Assembly (NCBI RefSeq): GCF_000191065.1
Contig: NZ_GL872283.1
Span: 1,411,387 to 1,475,386 of the forward strand
Direction: 5' to 3'
Source: Prevotella multiformis DSM 16608
GTDB taxonomy: Bacteria; Bacteroidota; Bacteroidia; Bacteroidales; Bacteroidaceae
Length of the DNA stretch: 64,000 bases
Below the pieces are notes generated by a model. That model did not search any database, had not been told where the DNA came from, and was given only the letters and a program-made list of their open reading frames with translations. The position numbers were made by a program, and so were the translations under genes. Of the stretch, positions 1 through 9,618 are shown one piece after another. Each line of letters begins with the position of its first letter. Position 1 is the stretch's first letter.

Positions 1-92
1 TCCTTGAACTTAGCCGCAATAACGATGGTTTTATCCATTTTGTTGCTGATAACGACACCCTGTCTTACTTTTCTTAAATTTCTTGTTTCCAT
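1..92 (-). CDS. rpsQ: 30S ribosomal protein S17, N-terminal part (runs off the window)
   Basis: The first about 30 residues read METRNLRKVRQGVV then SNKMDKTIVIAAKF, the standard S17 opening; the protein binds 16S rRNA early in 30S assembly. Only the N-terminus is present because the gene crosses the left edge. The start is set at the ATG at 92; an in-frame ATG at 101, three codons upstream, is possible and would leave only two bases after the rpmC stop. It is the last visible gene of the S10 operon, after rpmC. Confidence 0.93.
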   Translation of the reverse strand, partial: METRNLRKVRQGVVISNKMDKTIVIAAKFK

Positions 93-103
93 CTGGACCA
101 TTG

Positions 104-298
104 TTATTTGTTAAGTTCTCTCTGGGAAAGTTCTGTTTTCATACGTGCAATATCACGACGAGCGGTCTTAATCTGAGATGGATTCCCAAGCGGAGTGATC
201 TGATGGTTCAGCTTCATCTTCGTGAGCGCTGCCTCAGCATTCTCAATCTTCTCTACCAAGTCCTTGGTATCGAGGTCTCTTACTTCTTTAATCTTCAT
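104..298 (-). CDS. rpmC: 50S ribosomal protein L29
   Basis: The 64-residue product begins MKIKEVRDLDTKDL and is almost entirely helical and charged, as expected for the two-helix hairpin of L29, which sits at the 50S exit tunnel near L23. Length is normal for the family. It lies 5 bp after rplP and just before rpsQ, the usual rplP-rpmC-rpsQ order, so it is translated from the S10 polycistron. Confidence 0.97.
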   Translation of the reverse strand: MKIKEVRDLDTKDLVEKIENAEAALTKMKLNHQITPLGNPSQIKTARRDIARMKTELSQRELNK

Positions 299-303
299 CT
301 TTC

Positions 304-732
304 TTAAGCGTTTTTATCGAAATCACGTCTAACAATAAACTTAGTCTTCACAGGCAGCTTCTGTGCAGCGAGGCGGAGAGCCTCCTTCGCAATGTCAAAG
401 CTTACGCCCTCTACTTCAAAGAGAACACGTCCCGGCGTAACCGGTGCGACCCATCCTGCGGGATCACCCTTACCTTTACCCATACGGACATCGGCCGGCT
501 TGCGGGTGATAGGCTTGTCAGGGAAGATACGTATCCAGACCTGGCCCTGACGGTTCATGTAGCGGTTCACGGCTACACGGGCAGCCTCGATCTGACGGCT
601 GTCGATCCACTTTGCCTCAAGCGTCTTGATGCCGAATGAGCCGAAAGCCAGCTGTGTACCTCTGTGGGCGTTGCCTTTGTTGCCGCGTCCGTCCTGAGGT
701 CTTCTATATTTTACTCTTTTTGGCTGTAACAT
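304..732 (-). CDS. rplP: 50S ribosomal protein L16
   Basis: The 142-residue protein begins [13 protein letters not shown] and contains [17 protein letters not shown] and the [14 protein letters not shown] segment that in L16 lies near the A-site tRNA elbow. L16 is a late 50S assembly protein. Length matches the family. It starts 14 bp after rpsC and is followed by rpmC after 5 bp, the canonical S10 order. Confidence 0.98.
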   Translation of the reverse strand: MLQPKRVKYRRPQDGRGNKGNAHRGTQLAFGSFGIKTLEAKWIDSRQIEAARVAVNRYMNRQGQVWIRIFPDKPITRKPADVRMGKGKGDPAGWVAPVTPGRVLFEVEGVSFDIAKEALRLAAQKLPVKTKFIVRRDFDKNA

Positions 733-746
733 GATAGCTTCTTCTT

Positions 747-1475
747 TTAACGGTTATTGTTTCTTCTGCGATTACCTCTTCCAGAACGGCCACCGTTGTT
801 GGAGCGGCCGCTGTTCTTCTCCTGGGCGAAGTTAGGGGTGAGGTCAACCTTGTTGTAGACTTCACCACGGCAGATCCACACCTTGATGCCCAGCAGACCG
901 ACCTTAGTAAGGGCTTCTGTCTGACAATAATCGATGTCTGCACGGAATGTATGCAGCGGGGTACGCCCCTCCTTGAACATTTCCTTACGCGCCATTTCGG
1001 CGCCGTTCAGACGACCTGTGATTTGAATCTTGACACCTTCAGCACCGGCGCGCATAGTGTTGGCCACTGCCATCTTGATGGCACGGCGGTAAGCGATCTT
1101 CCCCTCTACCTGACGGGCGATGTTGTTACCGACGATGTTTGCGTCAAGTTCAGGTTTCTTAACCTCGAAGATATTGATCTGAATCTCCTTCTTGAAGAGA
1201 TTCTTCAGTTCCTCCTTGAGCTTATCAACATCCTGACCACCTTTTCCGATGACGATACCCGGGCGAGCGGTACAAATAGTAATGGTGACGAGCTTCAGCG
1301 TACGCTCGATGACAATGCGGGAAACGCTGGCCTTCTCCAGACGCTTGTTCAGGTAAGTACGGATCTTACGGTCCTCTACGAGATTGTCCCCGAAGTTCTT
1401 GCCACCGAACCAATTTGACTCCCAACCGCGGATGATGCCAAGACGGTTGCTGATTGGATTAACTTTCTGTCCCAT
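747..1475 (-). CDS. rpsC: 30S ribosomal protein S3
   Basis: The 242-residue protein begins [23 protein letters not shown] domain with the [13 protein letters not shown] loop lies at about residues 90-105, followed by the C-terminal S3 domain with [23 protein letters not shown]3 forms part of the mRNA entry channel helicase on the 30S. The last about 20 residues are a Gly/Arg/Asn-rich basic tail not found in the E. coli protein; such tails vary between phyla. It lies 8 bp after rplV. Confidence 0.98.
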   Translation of the reverse strand: MGQKVNPISNRLGIIRGWESNWFGGKNFGDNLVEDRKIRTYLNKRLEKASVSRIVIERTLKLVTITICTARPGIVIGKGGQDVDKLKEELKNLFKKEIQINIFEVKKPELDANIVGNNIARQVEGKIAYRRAIKMAVANTMRAGAEGVKIQITGRLNGAEMARKEMFKEGRTPLHTFRADIDYCQTEALTKVGLLGIKVWICRGEVYNKVDLTPNFAQEKNSGRSNNGGRSGRGNRRRNNNR

Positions 1476-1483
1476 TCTACTGT

Positions 1484-1897
1484 TTATTTATCATCATTAT
1501 TAGCGTCAGCCTTCGAGTCAACGAAGAGTGTGACGTGGTTAGAACGCTTGCGGATTCTGTAGCCACGGCCCTGCGGTGCAGGACGCATGCGCTTCATCGT
1601 AACGCCTTCATCAACGAAGACCTTAGAGATATAGAGTTCACCGTCTTCAGCCTTGCGGTCATTCTTTGTCTCCCAGTTGTTGATAGCTGAACGCAGAAGT
1701 TTCTCAACGTTCTGGGCAGCTGCCTTCTTGGAGAATCTCAGCACGCCAAGGGCACGATTTACTTCCATCCCGCGAACCATGTCAACGACATAACGCATCT
1801 TGCGCGGAGAAGAAGGACAGTCCTTGAGCTTTGCAAAATACTGGCTTTTCAAAGCTTCCTTACGAGCTTCAGCCTTTATATGTTTTCTTGCTCCCAT
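1484..1897 (-). CDS. rplV: 50S ribosomal protein L22
   Basis: The 137-residue protein contains [20 protein letters not shown] near the N-terminus, with the SPRKMR signature, and the extended beta hairpin around [17 protein letters not shown] that lines the 50S exit tunnel. It is somewhat longer than the 110-residue E. coli protein, with a basic N-terminal extension ([14 protein letters not shown]) and an acidic tail. It sits between rpsS and rpsC as usual. Confidence 0.97.
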   Translation of the reverse strand: MGARKHIKAEARKEALKSQYFAKLKDCPSSPRKMRYVVDMVRGMEVNRALGVLRFSKKAAAQNVEKLLRSAINNWETKNDRKAEDGELYISKVFVDEGVTMKRMRPAPQGRGYRIRKRSNHVTLFVDSKADANNDDK

Positions 1898-1933
1898 TAT
1901 ATTTTTCTATTTACAAAATGGATGATGACCTGC

Positions 1934-2203
1934 TTACTTCTTGTTATTACCGGAGTGGCCACCGAAACGGCGTGTAGGACTGAACTCTCCGAGCTTGTGA
2001 CCTACCATGTTCTCAGTAATGTAAACAGGGATAAATTTGTTTCCGTTATGAACTGCAACAGTGTGACCCACGAAATCAGGGGAAATCATTGATGCTCTGG
2101 CCCATGTCTTGACGACATTCTGCTTACCACTCTCCTTCATGGCGAGAATCTTCTTCTCGAGTGATACGTTGATGTATGGACCTTTTTTTAATGAACGACT
2201 CAT
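1934..2203 (-). CDS. rpsS: 30S ribosomal protein S19
   Basis: The 89-residue protein starts [18 protein letters not shown] and ends with [16 protein letters not shown], both diagnostic of S19, which contacts S13 and the A-site tRNA on the 30S head. Length is normal. It lies 22 bp after rplB and before rplV in the S10 operon. Confidence 0.98.
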   Translation of the reverse strand: MSRSLKKGPYINVSLEKKILAMKESGKQNVVKTWARASMISPDFVGHTVAVHNGNKFIPVYITENMVGHKLGEFSPTRRFGGHSGNNKK

Positions 2204-2225
2204 AATTTACTCTTAATTACTTTGA

Positions 2226-3053
2226 TTACTTCTTGTTAGCTCTCTCAATGATGTACTTGTTTGAAAGCTTCTTAGGTGCACGAGTCTTGAGACCCTTTGC
2301 GTACAAGCCCTTGCGTGAGCGCGGGTGGCCACCGGACTGACGACCTTCACCACCACCCATCGGGTGATCAACAGGGTTCATGACTACACCACGGTTGTGA
2401 GGACGGCGACCCAGCCAGCGGGAGCGACCAGCCTTACCAGACTGCTCAAGCGCATGGTCAGAGTTGCCTACACTACCGACAGTTGCCTTGCAAGCCGACA
2501 GGATCTGGCGGGTTTCGCCAGAAGGGAGCTTGATGACACAATAACTGCCTTCACGAGAAGTAAGCTGAGCAAAGTTACCAGCCGAACGAACAAGCAATGC
2601 ACCCTGACCCGGACGTAACTCGATGTTGTGAATTACAGTACCGACAGGAATGTTGGCCAGCGGAAGGGCGTTGCCGACCTCAGGTGCTGCCTCAGCACCT
2701 GACATCAGTGTCGCGCCCACCTGCAGTCCGTTAGGAGCAATAATGTAACGTTTTTCACCATCAGCATAGTATAACAGCGCAATGCGGGCCGACCTGTTAG
2801 GATCGTACTCAATTGTCTTCACTACAGCTGGAACACCATCTTTCTCTCGCTTGAAGTCGATAAGACGATACTTCCTCTTGTGGCCGCCGCCCATATAGCG
2901 GACAGTCATCTTACCGGTGTTGTTTCGACCGCCGGTAGAGCGTTTACCGTAAACGAGAGACTTCTCTGGCACGGATGCAGTAATCTCCTCGAACGTGCCA
3001 ATAACCTTGTGTCTTTGTCCCGGTGTAACCGGGTTTAACTTACGTACTGCCAT
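2226..3053 (-). CDS. rplB: 50S ribosomal protein L2
   Basis: The 275-residue protein has the L2 OB-fold region followed by the SH3-like domain. The motif [20 protein letters not shown] near the C-terminus contains the conserved His that lies near the peptidyl transferase centre. L2 is a primary 23S rRNA binder needed for subunit joining. Length is typical (273-277). It is flanked by rplW (7 bp) and rpsS (22 bp). Confidence 0.99.
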   Translation of the reverse strand: MAVRKLNPVTPGQRHKVIGTFEEITASVPEKSLVYGKRSTGGRNNTGKMTVRYMGGGHKRKYRLIDFKREKDGVPAVVKTIEYDPNRSARIALLYYADGEKRYIIAPNGLQVGATLMSGAEAAPEVGNALPLANIPVGTVIHNIELRPGQGALLVRSAGNFAQLTSREGSYCVIKLPSGETRQILSACKATVGSVGNSDHALEQSGKAGRSRWLGRRPHNRGVVMNPVDHPMGGGEGRQSGGHPRSRKGLYAKGLKTRAPKKLSNKYIIERANKK

Positions 3054-3060
3054 TTTTTAT

Positions 3061-3405
3061 TTAAATATTGCTGTAAAAATCGATTGAATCGCCATTCTTC
3101 AAAGTGACGATAGCCTTCTTGAAGGCGTTCTTCTGTCCCTTCACGAGACCCGCCTTCGTATAGCGCGCCTGACGCTTGCCGGCATAACGGGCGGTATTCA
3201 CACTTACTACTGTAACGTTGTACAGAGCCTCAACTTCTTTCTTAATCTCAAGCTTGTTGGCCTCAGGCTTTACGATGAAACCATACTTAGGCTGAGCCGG
3301 AATAGTTCTCTTTTCGCCCTTGTGCTTTACGACCTTATCCTCAGAAGACTTGTCTGTCAACTTGGTCATCTTCTCGGTGACCATCGGTTTAATGATAAAT
3401 CCCAT
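3061..3405 (-). CDS. rplW: 50S ribosomal protein L23, with a family-atypical insertion
   Basis: The 114-residue protein opens GFIIKPMVTEKMTKLTD and resumes with YGFIVKPEANKLEIKKEVEALYNVTVVSVNT, both L23 signatures. Between them, at about residues 20-38, is a lysine-rich stretch (SSEDKVVKHKGEKRTI) that short L23 proteins of about 96 residues do not have. L23 sits at the exit tunnel and docks trigger factor and SRP. The gene lies between rplD and rplB as usual, so identity is secure; the insertion is probably a lineage trait. Confidence 0.96.
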   Translation of the reverse strand: MGFIIKPMVTEKMTKLTDKSSEDKVVKHKGEKRTIPAQPKYGFIVKPEANKLEIKKEVEALYNVTVVSVNTARYAGKRQARYTKAGLVKGQKNAFKKAIVTLKNGDSIDFYSNI

Positions 3406-3427
3406 AATTCTTCTTGTCTCCTAATTA

Positions 3428-4057
3428 TTACTTGGTTAAGATTCCGTCGATGACCTTCAGAGAGTTCTCGGTGACAACGAGCACGTCAGCATTCAGAATC
3501 TTGTATGAATTGACCTGCGCCGCCGTCATCACCTCTGTCTTCTGCAGATTACGAGCCGACAAATATACGTTTTTCTCTACTCCTGGCAAAAGAAGAAGTA
3601 TCTTCTTGCCGTCGACTTTCAGATTTTTTGCAATATTTACGAAATCTTTCGTCTTCGGAGCGTCGAAATCGAAATCTTCAACGACAACGATGGCATTCTC
3701 CTGTGCCTTGTAAGCCAATGCAGACTTACGTGCAAGTACCTTTACCTTCTTGTTGAGCTTGAAGCTGTAGTCGCGCGGCTTAGGGCCGAATACACGTCCA
3801 CCGCCGACGAGCACCGGTGAATTGATGTCACCGCGGCGCGCACCGCCGCCGCCCTTCTGGCGACCCAGCTTACGGGTAGAACCGGCGTGTTCGCTTCTTT
3901 CCTTTGACTTGGCAGTACCCTGACGCTGGTCAGCGAGATACTGCTTGACAGCAAGATAGAGGACGTGATCGTTAGGCTCAATTCCGAAGACATTCTCGTT
4001 AAGAGTTACCTTGCGGCCGGTCTCCTGACCTTTGATATCTAATACGTTAATATCCAT
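3428..4057 (-). CDS. rplD: 50S ribosomal protein L4
   Basis: The 209-residue protein has the long exit-tunnel loop with [18 protein letters not shown] (about residues 60-80) and a Rossmann-like C-terminal domain. L4 binds 23S rRNA and in enterobacteria also represses its own S10 operon; such control is not established in this phylum. Its start codon shares one base with the rplC stop (TAATG), which suggests translational coupling. Confidence 0.97.
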   Translation of the reverse strand: MDINVLDIKGQETGRKVTLNENVFGIEPNDHVLYLAVKQYLADQRQGTAKSKERSEHAGSTRKLGRQKGGGGARRGDINSPVLVGGGRVFGPKPRDYSFKLNKKVKVLARKSALAYKAQENAIVVVEDFDFDAPKTKDFVNIAKNLKVDGKKILLLLPGVEKNVYLSARNLQKTEVMTAAQVNSYKILNADVLVVTENSLKVIDGILTK

Positions 4058-4671
4058 TACTTCTTAATTATTACGGTTGAACCATTACATCCAGCTACAC
4101 TGCCCTTCACAAGCAGAAGGTTGTGCTCTGGAATAACCTTTAACACCTGAAGGTTCTGAGTTGTCACTCTGTCGCCTCCCATCTGGCCGGCCATGCGCAT
4201 GCCCTTGAAGACCTTTGCCGGATAAGAACAGGCACCGATAGATCCCGGCTTGCGGGCGCGGTCGTCCTGACCGTGTGTAGACTGGCCTACACCGCCGAAT
4301 CCGTGACGCTTCACGACGCCCTGGAAACCTTTACCCTTAGACGTACCTACGATGTCAACGAACTTCGCGTCATTGAACAGCTCAACGGTAATCGTGTCAC
4401 CGAGGTTGTACTCTTCATCAAACTTGAACTCGGCCAAGTGCTTCTTCGGCGTTGTGCCGGCTTTCTTGAAGTGTCCCTGCTGCGGCTTGGAGGTTCTCTT
4501 CTCCTTGGCCTCGCCGAAACCTAACTGAACAGCCTTGTAACCATCTTTCTCAACGGTCTTGATCTGGGTTACAACACAAGGACCAGCTTCGATAACAGTG
4601 CACGGTACGTTCTTACCGTCGGCACTGAAAACGGATGTCATTCCGATTTTCTTTCCTAATAATCCTGGCAT
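4057..4671 (-). CDS. rplC: 50S ribosomal protein L3
   Basis: The 204-residue protein begins [19 protein letters not shown] and contains [19 protein letters not shown] and [15 protein letters not shown], the L3 extension reaching the peptidyl transferase centre; its conserved Gln is methylated in E. coli. Length is normal. It follows rpsJ after 75 bp and overlaps rplD by one base. Confidence 0.98.
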   Translation of the reverse strand: MPGLLGKKIGMTSVFSADGKNVPCTVIEAGPCVVTQIKTVEKDGYKAVQLGFGEAKEKRTSKPQQGHFKKAGTTPKKHLAEFKFDEEYNLGDTITVELFNDAKFVDIVGTSKGKGFQGVVKRHGFGGVGQSTHGQDDRARKPGSIGACSYPAKVFKGMRMAGQMGGDRVTTQNLQVLKVIPEHNLLLVKGSVAGCNGSTVIIKK

Positions 4672-4746
4672 TTCAATTAATTATTTTAAAATGAATGTAA
4701 ATGCTTTTTTTGTATTAATTTGCTTCTGATCTGTCAACAGACGGTA

Positions 4747-5052
4747 TTACACCTTGATTTCAACCTCTACGCCTGAGGGAAGCTCAAGCTTCATCAAAGC
4801 GTCGACCGTCTTTGCCGTAGAGCTGTAGATGTCGATGAGCCGCTTGAAATCAGAGAGCTGGAACTGCTCGCGTGACTTCTTGTTGACGAATGTGGAACGG
4901 TTTACAGTGTAAATACGCTTGTGTGTCGGCAATGGAATAGGACCGCTCACGATAGCGCCTGTCGCCTTTACTGCCTTCACGATCTTCTCTGCTGACTTGT
5001 CAACCAACTGGTGGTCGTAAGACTTCAGCTTAATACGAATCTTCTGACTCAT
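4747..5052 (-). CDS. rpsJ: 30S ribosomal protein S10
   Basis: The 101-residue protein has [20 protein letters not shown] and the C-terminal [11 protein letters not shown] of S10, a 30S head protein that in many bacteria also pairs with NusB in antitermination. It opens the S10 operon. Here it is separated from the upstream fusA by only 90 bp containing a strong stem-loop and no recognisable promoter, so it is probably co-transcribed with the str genes. Confidence 0.98.
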   Translation of the reverse strand: MSQKIRIKLKSYDHQLVDKSAEKIVKAVKATGAIVSGPIPLPTHKRIYTVNRSTFVNKKSREQFQLSDFKRLIDIYSSTAKTVDALMKLELPSGVEVEIKV

Positions 5053-5086
5053 GTCTGGATTTTTATTGATGATTGAATTTTATCTA

Positions 5087-5134
5087 AAGGCGGCCCTCCC
5101 ATAAGAGTCATTCGCTATGGGAGAGCAGCGCCTT
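5087..5134 (-). promoter_or_regulatory. Nested stem-loop between fusA and rpsJ
   Basis: An 8-bp inner stem (5096-5103 with 5116-5123, CTCCCATA/TATGGGAG) is enclosed by a 6-bp outer stem (5087-5092 with 5129-5134, AAGGCG/CGCCTT). On the minus strand it is followed by a weak T-rich run (TTTAGATAAAAT). It could be a partial terminator or attenuator that sets the ratio of str to S10 transcripts, or an autoregulatory target. No protein binding can be shown from sequence. Confidence 0.6.
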
Positions 5135-5142
5135 CCTTTTCT

Positions 5143-7260
5143 TTACTTAACGAGTTCCGAATTGCCTTTCAGCTCATCAAGGATTTCCCTGGCGAGGCCG
5201 CTCGAAACAGGTGAGTGGTGGTCGTACTCCATGGAAGAGGTAGCGCGACCCGACGTGATCGTACGGAGAGCGGTCACATAACCGAACATCTCGGACAGCG
5301 GAACCATCGCCTTCACGATGCGGGCGCCGCTGCGCGCCTCATCCATACCCTGTACAAGACCGCGGCGTTTGTTCAAGTCGCCGATGACGTCACCCATGTT
5401 CTCTTCAGGAGTAACGACCTCCACCTTCATGATCGGTTCCATGAGGACAGGGCCTGCCTTAGGACAGAGCACCTTGAAGGCCTGATGGGCTACAAGCTCG
5501 AAGGACAGCTGGTCGGAGTCAACCGGGTGGAAAGAACCATCCGTCAGCGTCACCTTCATGCCGGTCAACGGGAAACCGCCGAGGACACCGTTGCTCAGGC
5601 AGTCCTTGAACCCCTTCTCTACGGAAGGAATGAACTCCTTAGGCACGTTACCGCCCTTGACGACATTGATGAACTGCAGGTCGCCCTCAGTGTAATCCTC
5701 GTCCTTAGGACCGATTGTCACGTCGATGCAAGCGAACTTACCACGACCACCGGACTGCTTCTTGTAAGTCTCACGGCTCTGTGCGGTCTTTGTGATCGCC
5801 TCTTTGTAGTTCACCTGCGGCTTGCCCTGGTTACACTCTACCTTGAACTCACGCTTCAGACGGTCGATGATAATGTCAAGGTGCAGCTCGCCCATACCGG
5901 AGATGATGGTCTGGCCGCTCTGCTCGTCAGTACGTACCGTAAACGTAGGATCCTCCTCTGCGAGCTTGGCAAGACCATTGTCCAGCTTTGCCACGTCGGC
6001 CTGGCTCTTCGGCTCGACAGCAATGGAAATCACCGTGTCAGGGAAGGTCATGGACTCCAGTACGATCGGCGCACTCTCGTCGCAAAGCGTGTCACCGGTG
6101 CGGATGTCCTTGAAGCCGACACCGGCGCCGATGTCGCCGGCGTCAATCGATTCCATCGGAATCTCCTTGTTGGAGTTCATCTGGAACAGACGGCTGATGC
6201 GCTCCTTCTTGCCAGAACGCGGGTTGTAGACATAAGAGCCTGCAACGACCTTTCCGGAATAGACACGGAAGAACACCAGACGGCCCATGAACGGATCGGT
6301 AGCGATCTTGAATGCCAGCGCAGCCGTAGGATCATTCTCGCTCGGCTTACGGTCTTCTTCCTCTTCCGTATTCGGGTTCGTGCCGACGATCGCCGGAGTA
6401 TCCAGTGGAGAAGGCAGGAAAGCACAAACATAGTCGAGCAGCGGCTGTACGCCCTTGTTCTTGTAGGAAGAGCCGAGCAGCATCGGACAGCACTCCATGG
6501 CGATACAGCCCTTGCGAATCGCTGCGATGATCTTCTCCTCGGGGACATCCTTCCCCTCGAGGTACAGTTCCATCACTTCGTCATCGAAGTTGGCAGCCCC
6601 CTCGAGCAGCTTGTCGCGCCATTCAGCGGCCTCGTCAGCAAGGTCGGCCGGGATCTCCTCGACATCATATTCCGCACCCATCGTCTCATCGTGCCACAGG
6701 ATAGCCTTCATCTTGACCAGGTCTACGACACCCTTGAAGTTCTCCTCAGCGCCGATAGGGATCTGGATGGCGATCGGGTTGGCACCCAGGATGTCCTTCA
6801 TCTGCTGTACCGTCTCGAAGAAGTCGGCGCCGGAACGGTCCATCTTGTTCACGTAACCGATACGCGGAACGTTGTATTTGTCGGCCTGACGCCATACCGT
6901 CTCCGACTGCGGCTGAACGCCGTCGGCAGCAGAGTAAGTGGCAACAGCACCGTCGAGGACACGGAGCGAACGTTCCACCTCAGCGGTGAAGTCGACGTGT
7001 CCCGGAGTATCAATCAAGTTAATCTTGTAAGACTTGCCGAGGTAGTTCCAGTTACAGGTGGTCGCAGCCGATGTAATGGTGATACCGCGCTCCTGCTCCT
7101 GTGCCATCCAGTCCATCGTGGCAGCACCATCATGAACTTCACCGATCTTATGCGTCTTACCTGTGTAGAAAAGAATACGCTCAGACGTGGTCGTCTTACC
7201 GGCGTCGATGTGCGCCATGATACCGATATTACGAGTCAAATGTAAATCGTGATTTGCCAT
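5143..7260 (-). CDS. fusA: Elongation factor G
   Basis: The 705-residue GTPase moves tRNAs and mRNA during translocation. G1 is [15 protein letters not shown] (about 16-30), G2 [12 protein letters not shown]3 DTPGHVDFT and G4 NKMDR. These are followed by domain II, the domain III-V region with [10 protein letters not shown], and the domain IV tip around [11 protein letters not shown]. Length and motifs fit canonical EF-G rather than the shorter paralogues. It lies 28 bp after rpsG. Confidence 0.98.
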   Translation of the reverse strand: MANHDLHLTRNIGIMAHIDAGKTTTSERILFYTGKTHKIGEVHDGAATMDWMAQEQERGITITSAATTCNWNYLGKSYKINLIDTPGHVDFTAEVERSLRVLDGAVATYSAADGVQPQSETVWRQADKYNVPRIGYVNKMDRSGADFFETVQQMKDILGANPIAIQIPIGAEENFKGVVDLVKMKAILWHDETMGAEYDVEEIPADLADEAAEWRDKLLEGAANFDDEVMELYLEGKDVPEEKIIAAIRKGCIAMECCPMLLGSSYKNKGVQPLLDYVCAFLPSPLDTPAIVGTNPNTEEEEDRKPSENDPTAALAFKIATDPFMGRLVFFRVYSGKVVAGSYVYNPRSGKKERISRLFQMNSNKEIPMESIDAGDIGAGVGFKDIRTGDTLCDESAPIVLESMTFPDTVISIAVEPKSQADVAKLDNGLAKLAEEDPTFTVRTDEQSGQTIISGMGELHLDIIIDRLKREFKVECNQGKPQVNYKEAITKTAQSRETYKKQSGGRGKFACIDVTIGPKDEDYTEGDLQFINVVKGGNVPKEFIPSVEKGFKDCLSNGVLGGFPLTGMKVTLTDGSFHPVDSDQLSFELVAHQAFKVLCPKAGPVLMEPIMKVEVVTPEENMGDVIGDLNKRRGLVQGMDEARSGARIVKAMVPLSEMFGYVTALRTITSGRATSSMEYDHHSPVSSGLAREILDELKGNSELVK

Positions 7261-7288
7261 TTTCTTTTACCTTATTATAATAACTTGA

Positions 7289-7765
7289 TTAGAATCTGAA
7301 GTGAGCAAATGCACGGTTAGCCTCTGCCATGCGGTGCATGTCTTCCTTGCGCTTGTAAGCACCGCCCTGGTTGTTGAAGGCATCCATAATCTCCGATGCG
7401 AGCTTGTCGGCCATACTCTTGCCGCCGCGCTTGCGGGCAAAGGCAATCATATTCTTCATCGAAACGCTCTCCTTGCGGTCCGGACGGATTTCCGTCGGCA
7501 CCTGGAAAGTGGCACCGCCGATACGGCGGCTCTTCACCTCCACCTGCGGGGTGATGTTGTCGAGTGCCTGCTTCCACACCTCGAGCGGAGACTTCTCCTC
7601 GCTCTTCATCTTGCCGCCTACGATGTCGAGGGCTGCATAGAAGATTTCGTATGAGGTGTTCTTCTTACCGTCATACATCAAGTGATTTACGAACTTTGAC
7701 ACCTTCTGGTCGTTGAACTTCGGATCCGGAAGGACTACACGCTTCTTTGGTTTTGCTTTTCTCAT
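7289..7765 (-). CDS. rpsG: 30S ribosomal protein S7
   Basis: The 158-residue protein begins [17 protein letters not shown] and includes the [15 protein letters not shown] beta hairpin that touches the E site. It nucleates 30S head assembly. In E. coli S7 represses the str operon by binding the rpsL-rpsG spacer; the spacer here is unusually long (196 bp) and contains a strong stem-loop, so a similar role is plausible but unproven. Confidence 0.98.
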   Translation of the reverse strand: MRKAKPKKRVVLPDPKFNDQKVSKFVNHLMYDGKKNTSYEIFYAALDIVGGKMKSEEKSPLEVWKQALDNITPQVEVKSRRIGGATFQVPTEIRPDRKESVSMKNMIAFARKRGGKSMADKLASEIMDAFNNQGGAYKRKEDMHRMAEANRAFAHFRF

Positions 7766-7900
7766 TTTAATTTTAAACTTTAATTCTGCGGAGGCTGTCG
7801 TCTTTTTCGTTCTTCAACACCCTCACCTGGGCGTTTACTCAACCTTTGTGATTACAAATCTCCAGCAAAACTGTTTGTTTTTAGTTGCTTCTTTTGAAGA

Positions 7901-7940
7901 GCCTCGGTGCATCGGCCATCACCGGCCGTTGCACCCCGGC
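7901..7940 (-). promoter_or_regulatory. Strong stem-loop in the rpsL-rpsG spacer
   Basis: A composite hairpin pairs GCC (7901) with GGC (7938), GGTGCA (7906-7911) with TGCACC (7930-7935), and CGGCC (7913-7917) with GGCCG (7924-7928). No T-run follows, so it is not an intrinsic terminator. It is followed within 160 bases by rpsG. Position resembles the S7 operator of the E. coli str operon; this is inference from location only. Confidence 0.6.
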
Positions 7941-7961
7941 TTTATGGATTGAAGTCTCCTG

Positions 7962-8345
7962 TTACTTCTTGCCAGCTTTAGGACGCTTTGCACCGTACTT
8001 GGAGCGGCGCTGCGTACGGTTGGCGACACCTGCGGTATCGAGCGTACCGCGAACGATGTGATAACGTACACCAGGAAGGTCCTTCACGCGGCCGCCACGG
8101 ACGAGTACGATACTGTGCTCCTGCAGGTTGTGACCCTCTCCCGGAATGTAGGAGTTCACCTCCTTCTGGTTGGTCAGACGGACACGGGCAACCTTGCGCA
8201 TTGCTGAATTAGGCTTCTTAGGAGTCGTAGTGTAAACACGAACACACACGCCACGACGCTGCGGACAGTTGTCCAAAGCCGGAGACTTGCTCTTGTCTAC
8301 GATGTCCTTTCTGCCTTTTCTTACTAATTGTGAAATAGTAGGCAT
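7962..8345 (-). CDS. rpsL: 30S ribosomal protein S12
   Basis: The 127-residue protein begins [15 protein letters not shown] and contains [18 protein letters not shown] and [25 protein letters not shown], the two conserved decoding-centre loops. The lysine of PKKPNS is the usual streptomycin-sensitive residue. It is the first gene of the str block here, with its own promoter-like site at 8454. In related genomes this gene usually follows rpoC and a DUF3467 gene directly; here about 5 kb of accessory DNA intervenes. Confidence 0.98.
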   Translation of the reverse strand: MPTISQLVRKGRKDIVDKSKSPALDNCPQRRGVCVRVYTTTPKKPNSAMRKVARVRLTNQKEVNSYIPGEGHNLQEHSIVLVRGGRVKDLPGVRYHIVRGTLDTAGVANRTQRRSKYGAKRPKAGKK

Positions 8346-8453
8346 GATTTTTACTTTTTATTGTTATGTATTTATTTTGTTTATTTTCAATCCATTACGA
8401 ACGCAAGCTGAACGCTTAAAAAGCCTTATAATCTGCTCTGTCGTTTCGGGTTG

Positions 8454-8461
8454 CAAAGGTA
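8454..8461 (-). promoter_or_regulatory. -7 promoter element upstream of rpsL
   Basis: The minus strand reads TACCTTTG, an exact match to the Bacteroidetes -7 consensus TAnnTTTG, about 110 bp before the rpsL start. No clear TTTG lies 19-20 bp further upstream, so the -33 element is weak. A start here would give a leader of roughly 100 nt. Confidence 0.6.
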
Positions 8462-8539
8462 CAAAGATTCCCTTAAATGACCTAATAATAAGAAAAAGAA
8501 TAATTCCCCGCGCCTCTCATGTTAACAATAAATAACTTT

Positions 8540-9595
8540 TTATTCATTATTTAACGTATCTGCTGGAGTATTCTTTGTATCGACTTCTTGGACAAAGCAG
8601 TTCCTGCCCAAATCTATCGTGTAAATTTTTGCAGCGTCTGCTTCTGCACTTTCCTCATCATAAGTCAGCATAACAGTCCATATCCTGCGCTGAACGGTAT
8701 CAATATAATATATCTGCTCATAAGCCGACAGGGTCTCGGCATTGTTATAATATTCATAACAGAGAACAGAGTCGGTAACCTTATCATTTACAGACAACAA
8801 GGCATAGACTTTTATGTATTCTTCCGATTTACGTTTCTCTTTACGCTTCTTGAACAACAATTTATGTGCTGCATCCAACTGCACCACCGGCATACGGAGA
8901 CTGGAGGACAAAAGGTAATAATCCACTCTCAGACAATCAAGTACACAATCCTCCCTGCCTGCAGCACAAGAGCCATTAACCCGATCAGAGAAGTCCGGCA
9001 AAGACACCAGACTGTCTCCCAGCACTTCAAGAAACTTTTTATTGTTTCTGCCTGATATATTCATAAGATACTCACCTGTATCCTTCGGAGCATCCTGCAC
9101 CTTAAAACTGTCGGTTTGTATCCATTTCCCGTTTGTCAGCAGATATGTCTTATAAACAGCATTACTGTCTGGCTGGAATTCATCCCCTTTTATGTCCTTG
9201 ACCATTTCCTTGTTCAAGGCAATGGCAAAAACGTCATATCGCGTTATTCTCGCATTGATATAGCGTTCCATGTCTTTTTCGTATCTGTACGCCTGTTCGG
9301 CGTCTTTGCCCTTCCAATAGCCATTCTTATTATATACATCCCAGAAATTTCGTTCTTTCTCCGTGCGACCAAGAAAATAAACCACATATAACTCAGTGTT
9401 GTTTTCGCCGGAAAAACAAGGCAACATAATCTGTTCGCCATCCGCAAACCTCAATGCCGAAGTCCTGTCATTGATGTTCAGGAAGTTCTTGACATCATCT
9501 TCTGCGTTCCCTCTCAGAATATGCCCTGCCGAAGCCACGCTGCTGGCATACCCCCAAAAAGGTAAAATCATCAACAAAAACAATAAGACTTTCAT
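8540..9595 (-). CDS. Secreted protein of unknown function
   Basis: The 351-residue protein begins with a hydrophobic leader (MKVLLFLLMILPFWGYASS) that looks like a Sec signal peptide, so it is probably periplasmic or secreted. After that it is soluble, with many aromatic and charged residues and a Lys-rich patch (LLFKKRKEKRKSEEY) near residue 255. Four Cys lie in the middle and near the end (GSCAAGREDCVLDCLR and VLCYEY). I recognise no family. It lies 23 bp after the next gene and is probably co-transcribed with it. The pair is part of the accessory insertion between DUF3467 and rpsL. Confidence 0.8.
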   Translation of the reverse strand: MKVLLFLLMILPFWGYASSVASAGHILRGNAEDDVKNFLNINDRTSALRFADGEQIMLPCFSGENNTELYVVYFLGRTEKERNFWDVYNKNGYWKGKDAEQAYRYEKDMERYINARITRYDVFAIALNKEMVKDIKGDEFQPDSNAVYKTYLLTNGKWIQTDSFKVQDAPKDTGEYLMNISGRNNKKFLEVLGDSLVSLPDFSDRVNGSCAAGREDCVLDCLRVDYYLLSSSLRMPVVQLDAAHKLLFKKRKEKRKSEEYIKVYALLSVNDKVTDSVLCYEYYNNAETLSAYEQIYYIDTVQRRIWTVMLTYDEESAEADAAKIYTIDLGRNCFVQEVDTKNTPADTLNNE

Positions 9596-9618
9596 ACTCG
9601 TTTTTCTTTTCGTTTACC

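Noticed and set aside
5215..7245. A 676-codon plus-strand open frame opposite fusA
   Set aside because: It is antisense to an unmistakable fusA, has no recognisable domain, and is explained by the GC-rich codon pattern of the real gene.
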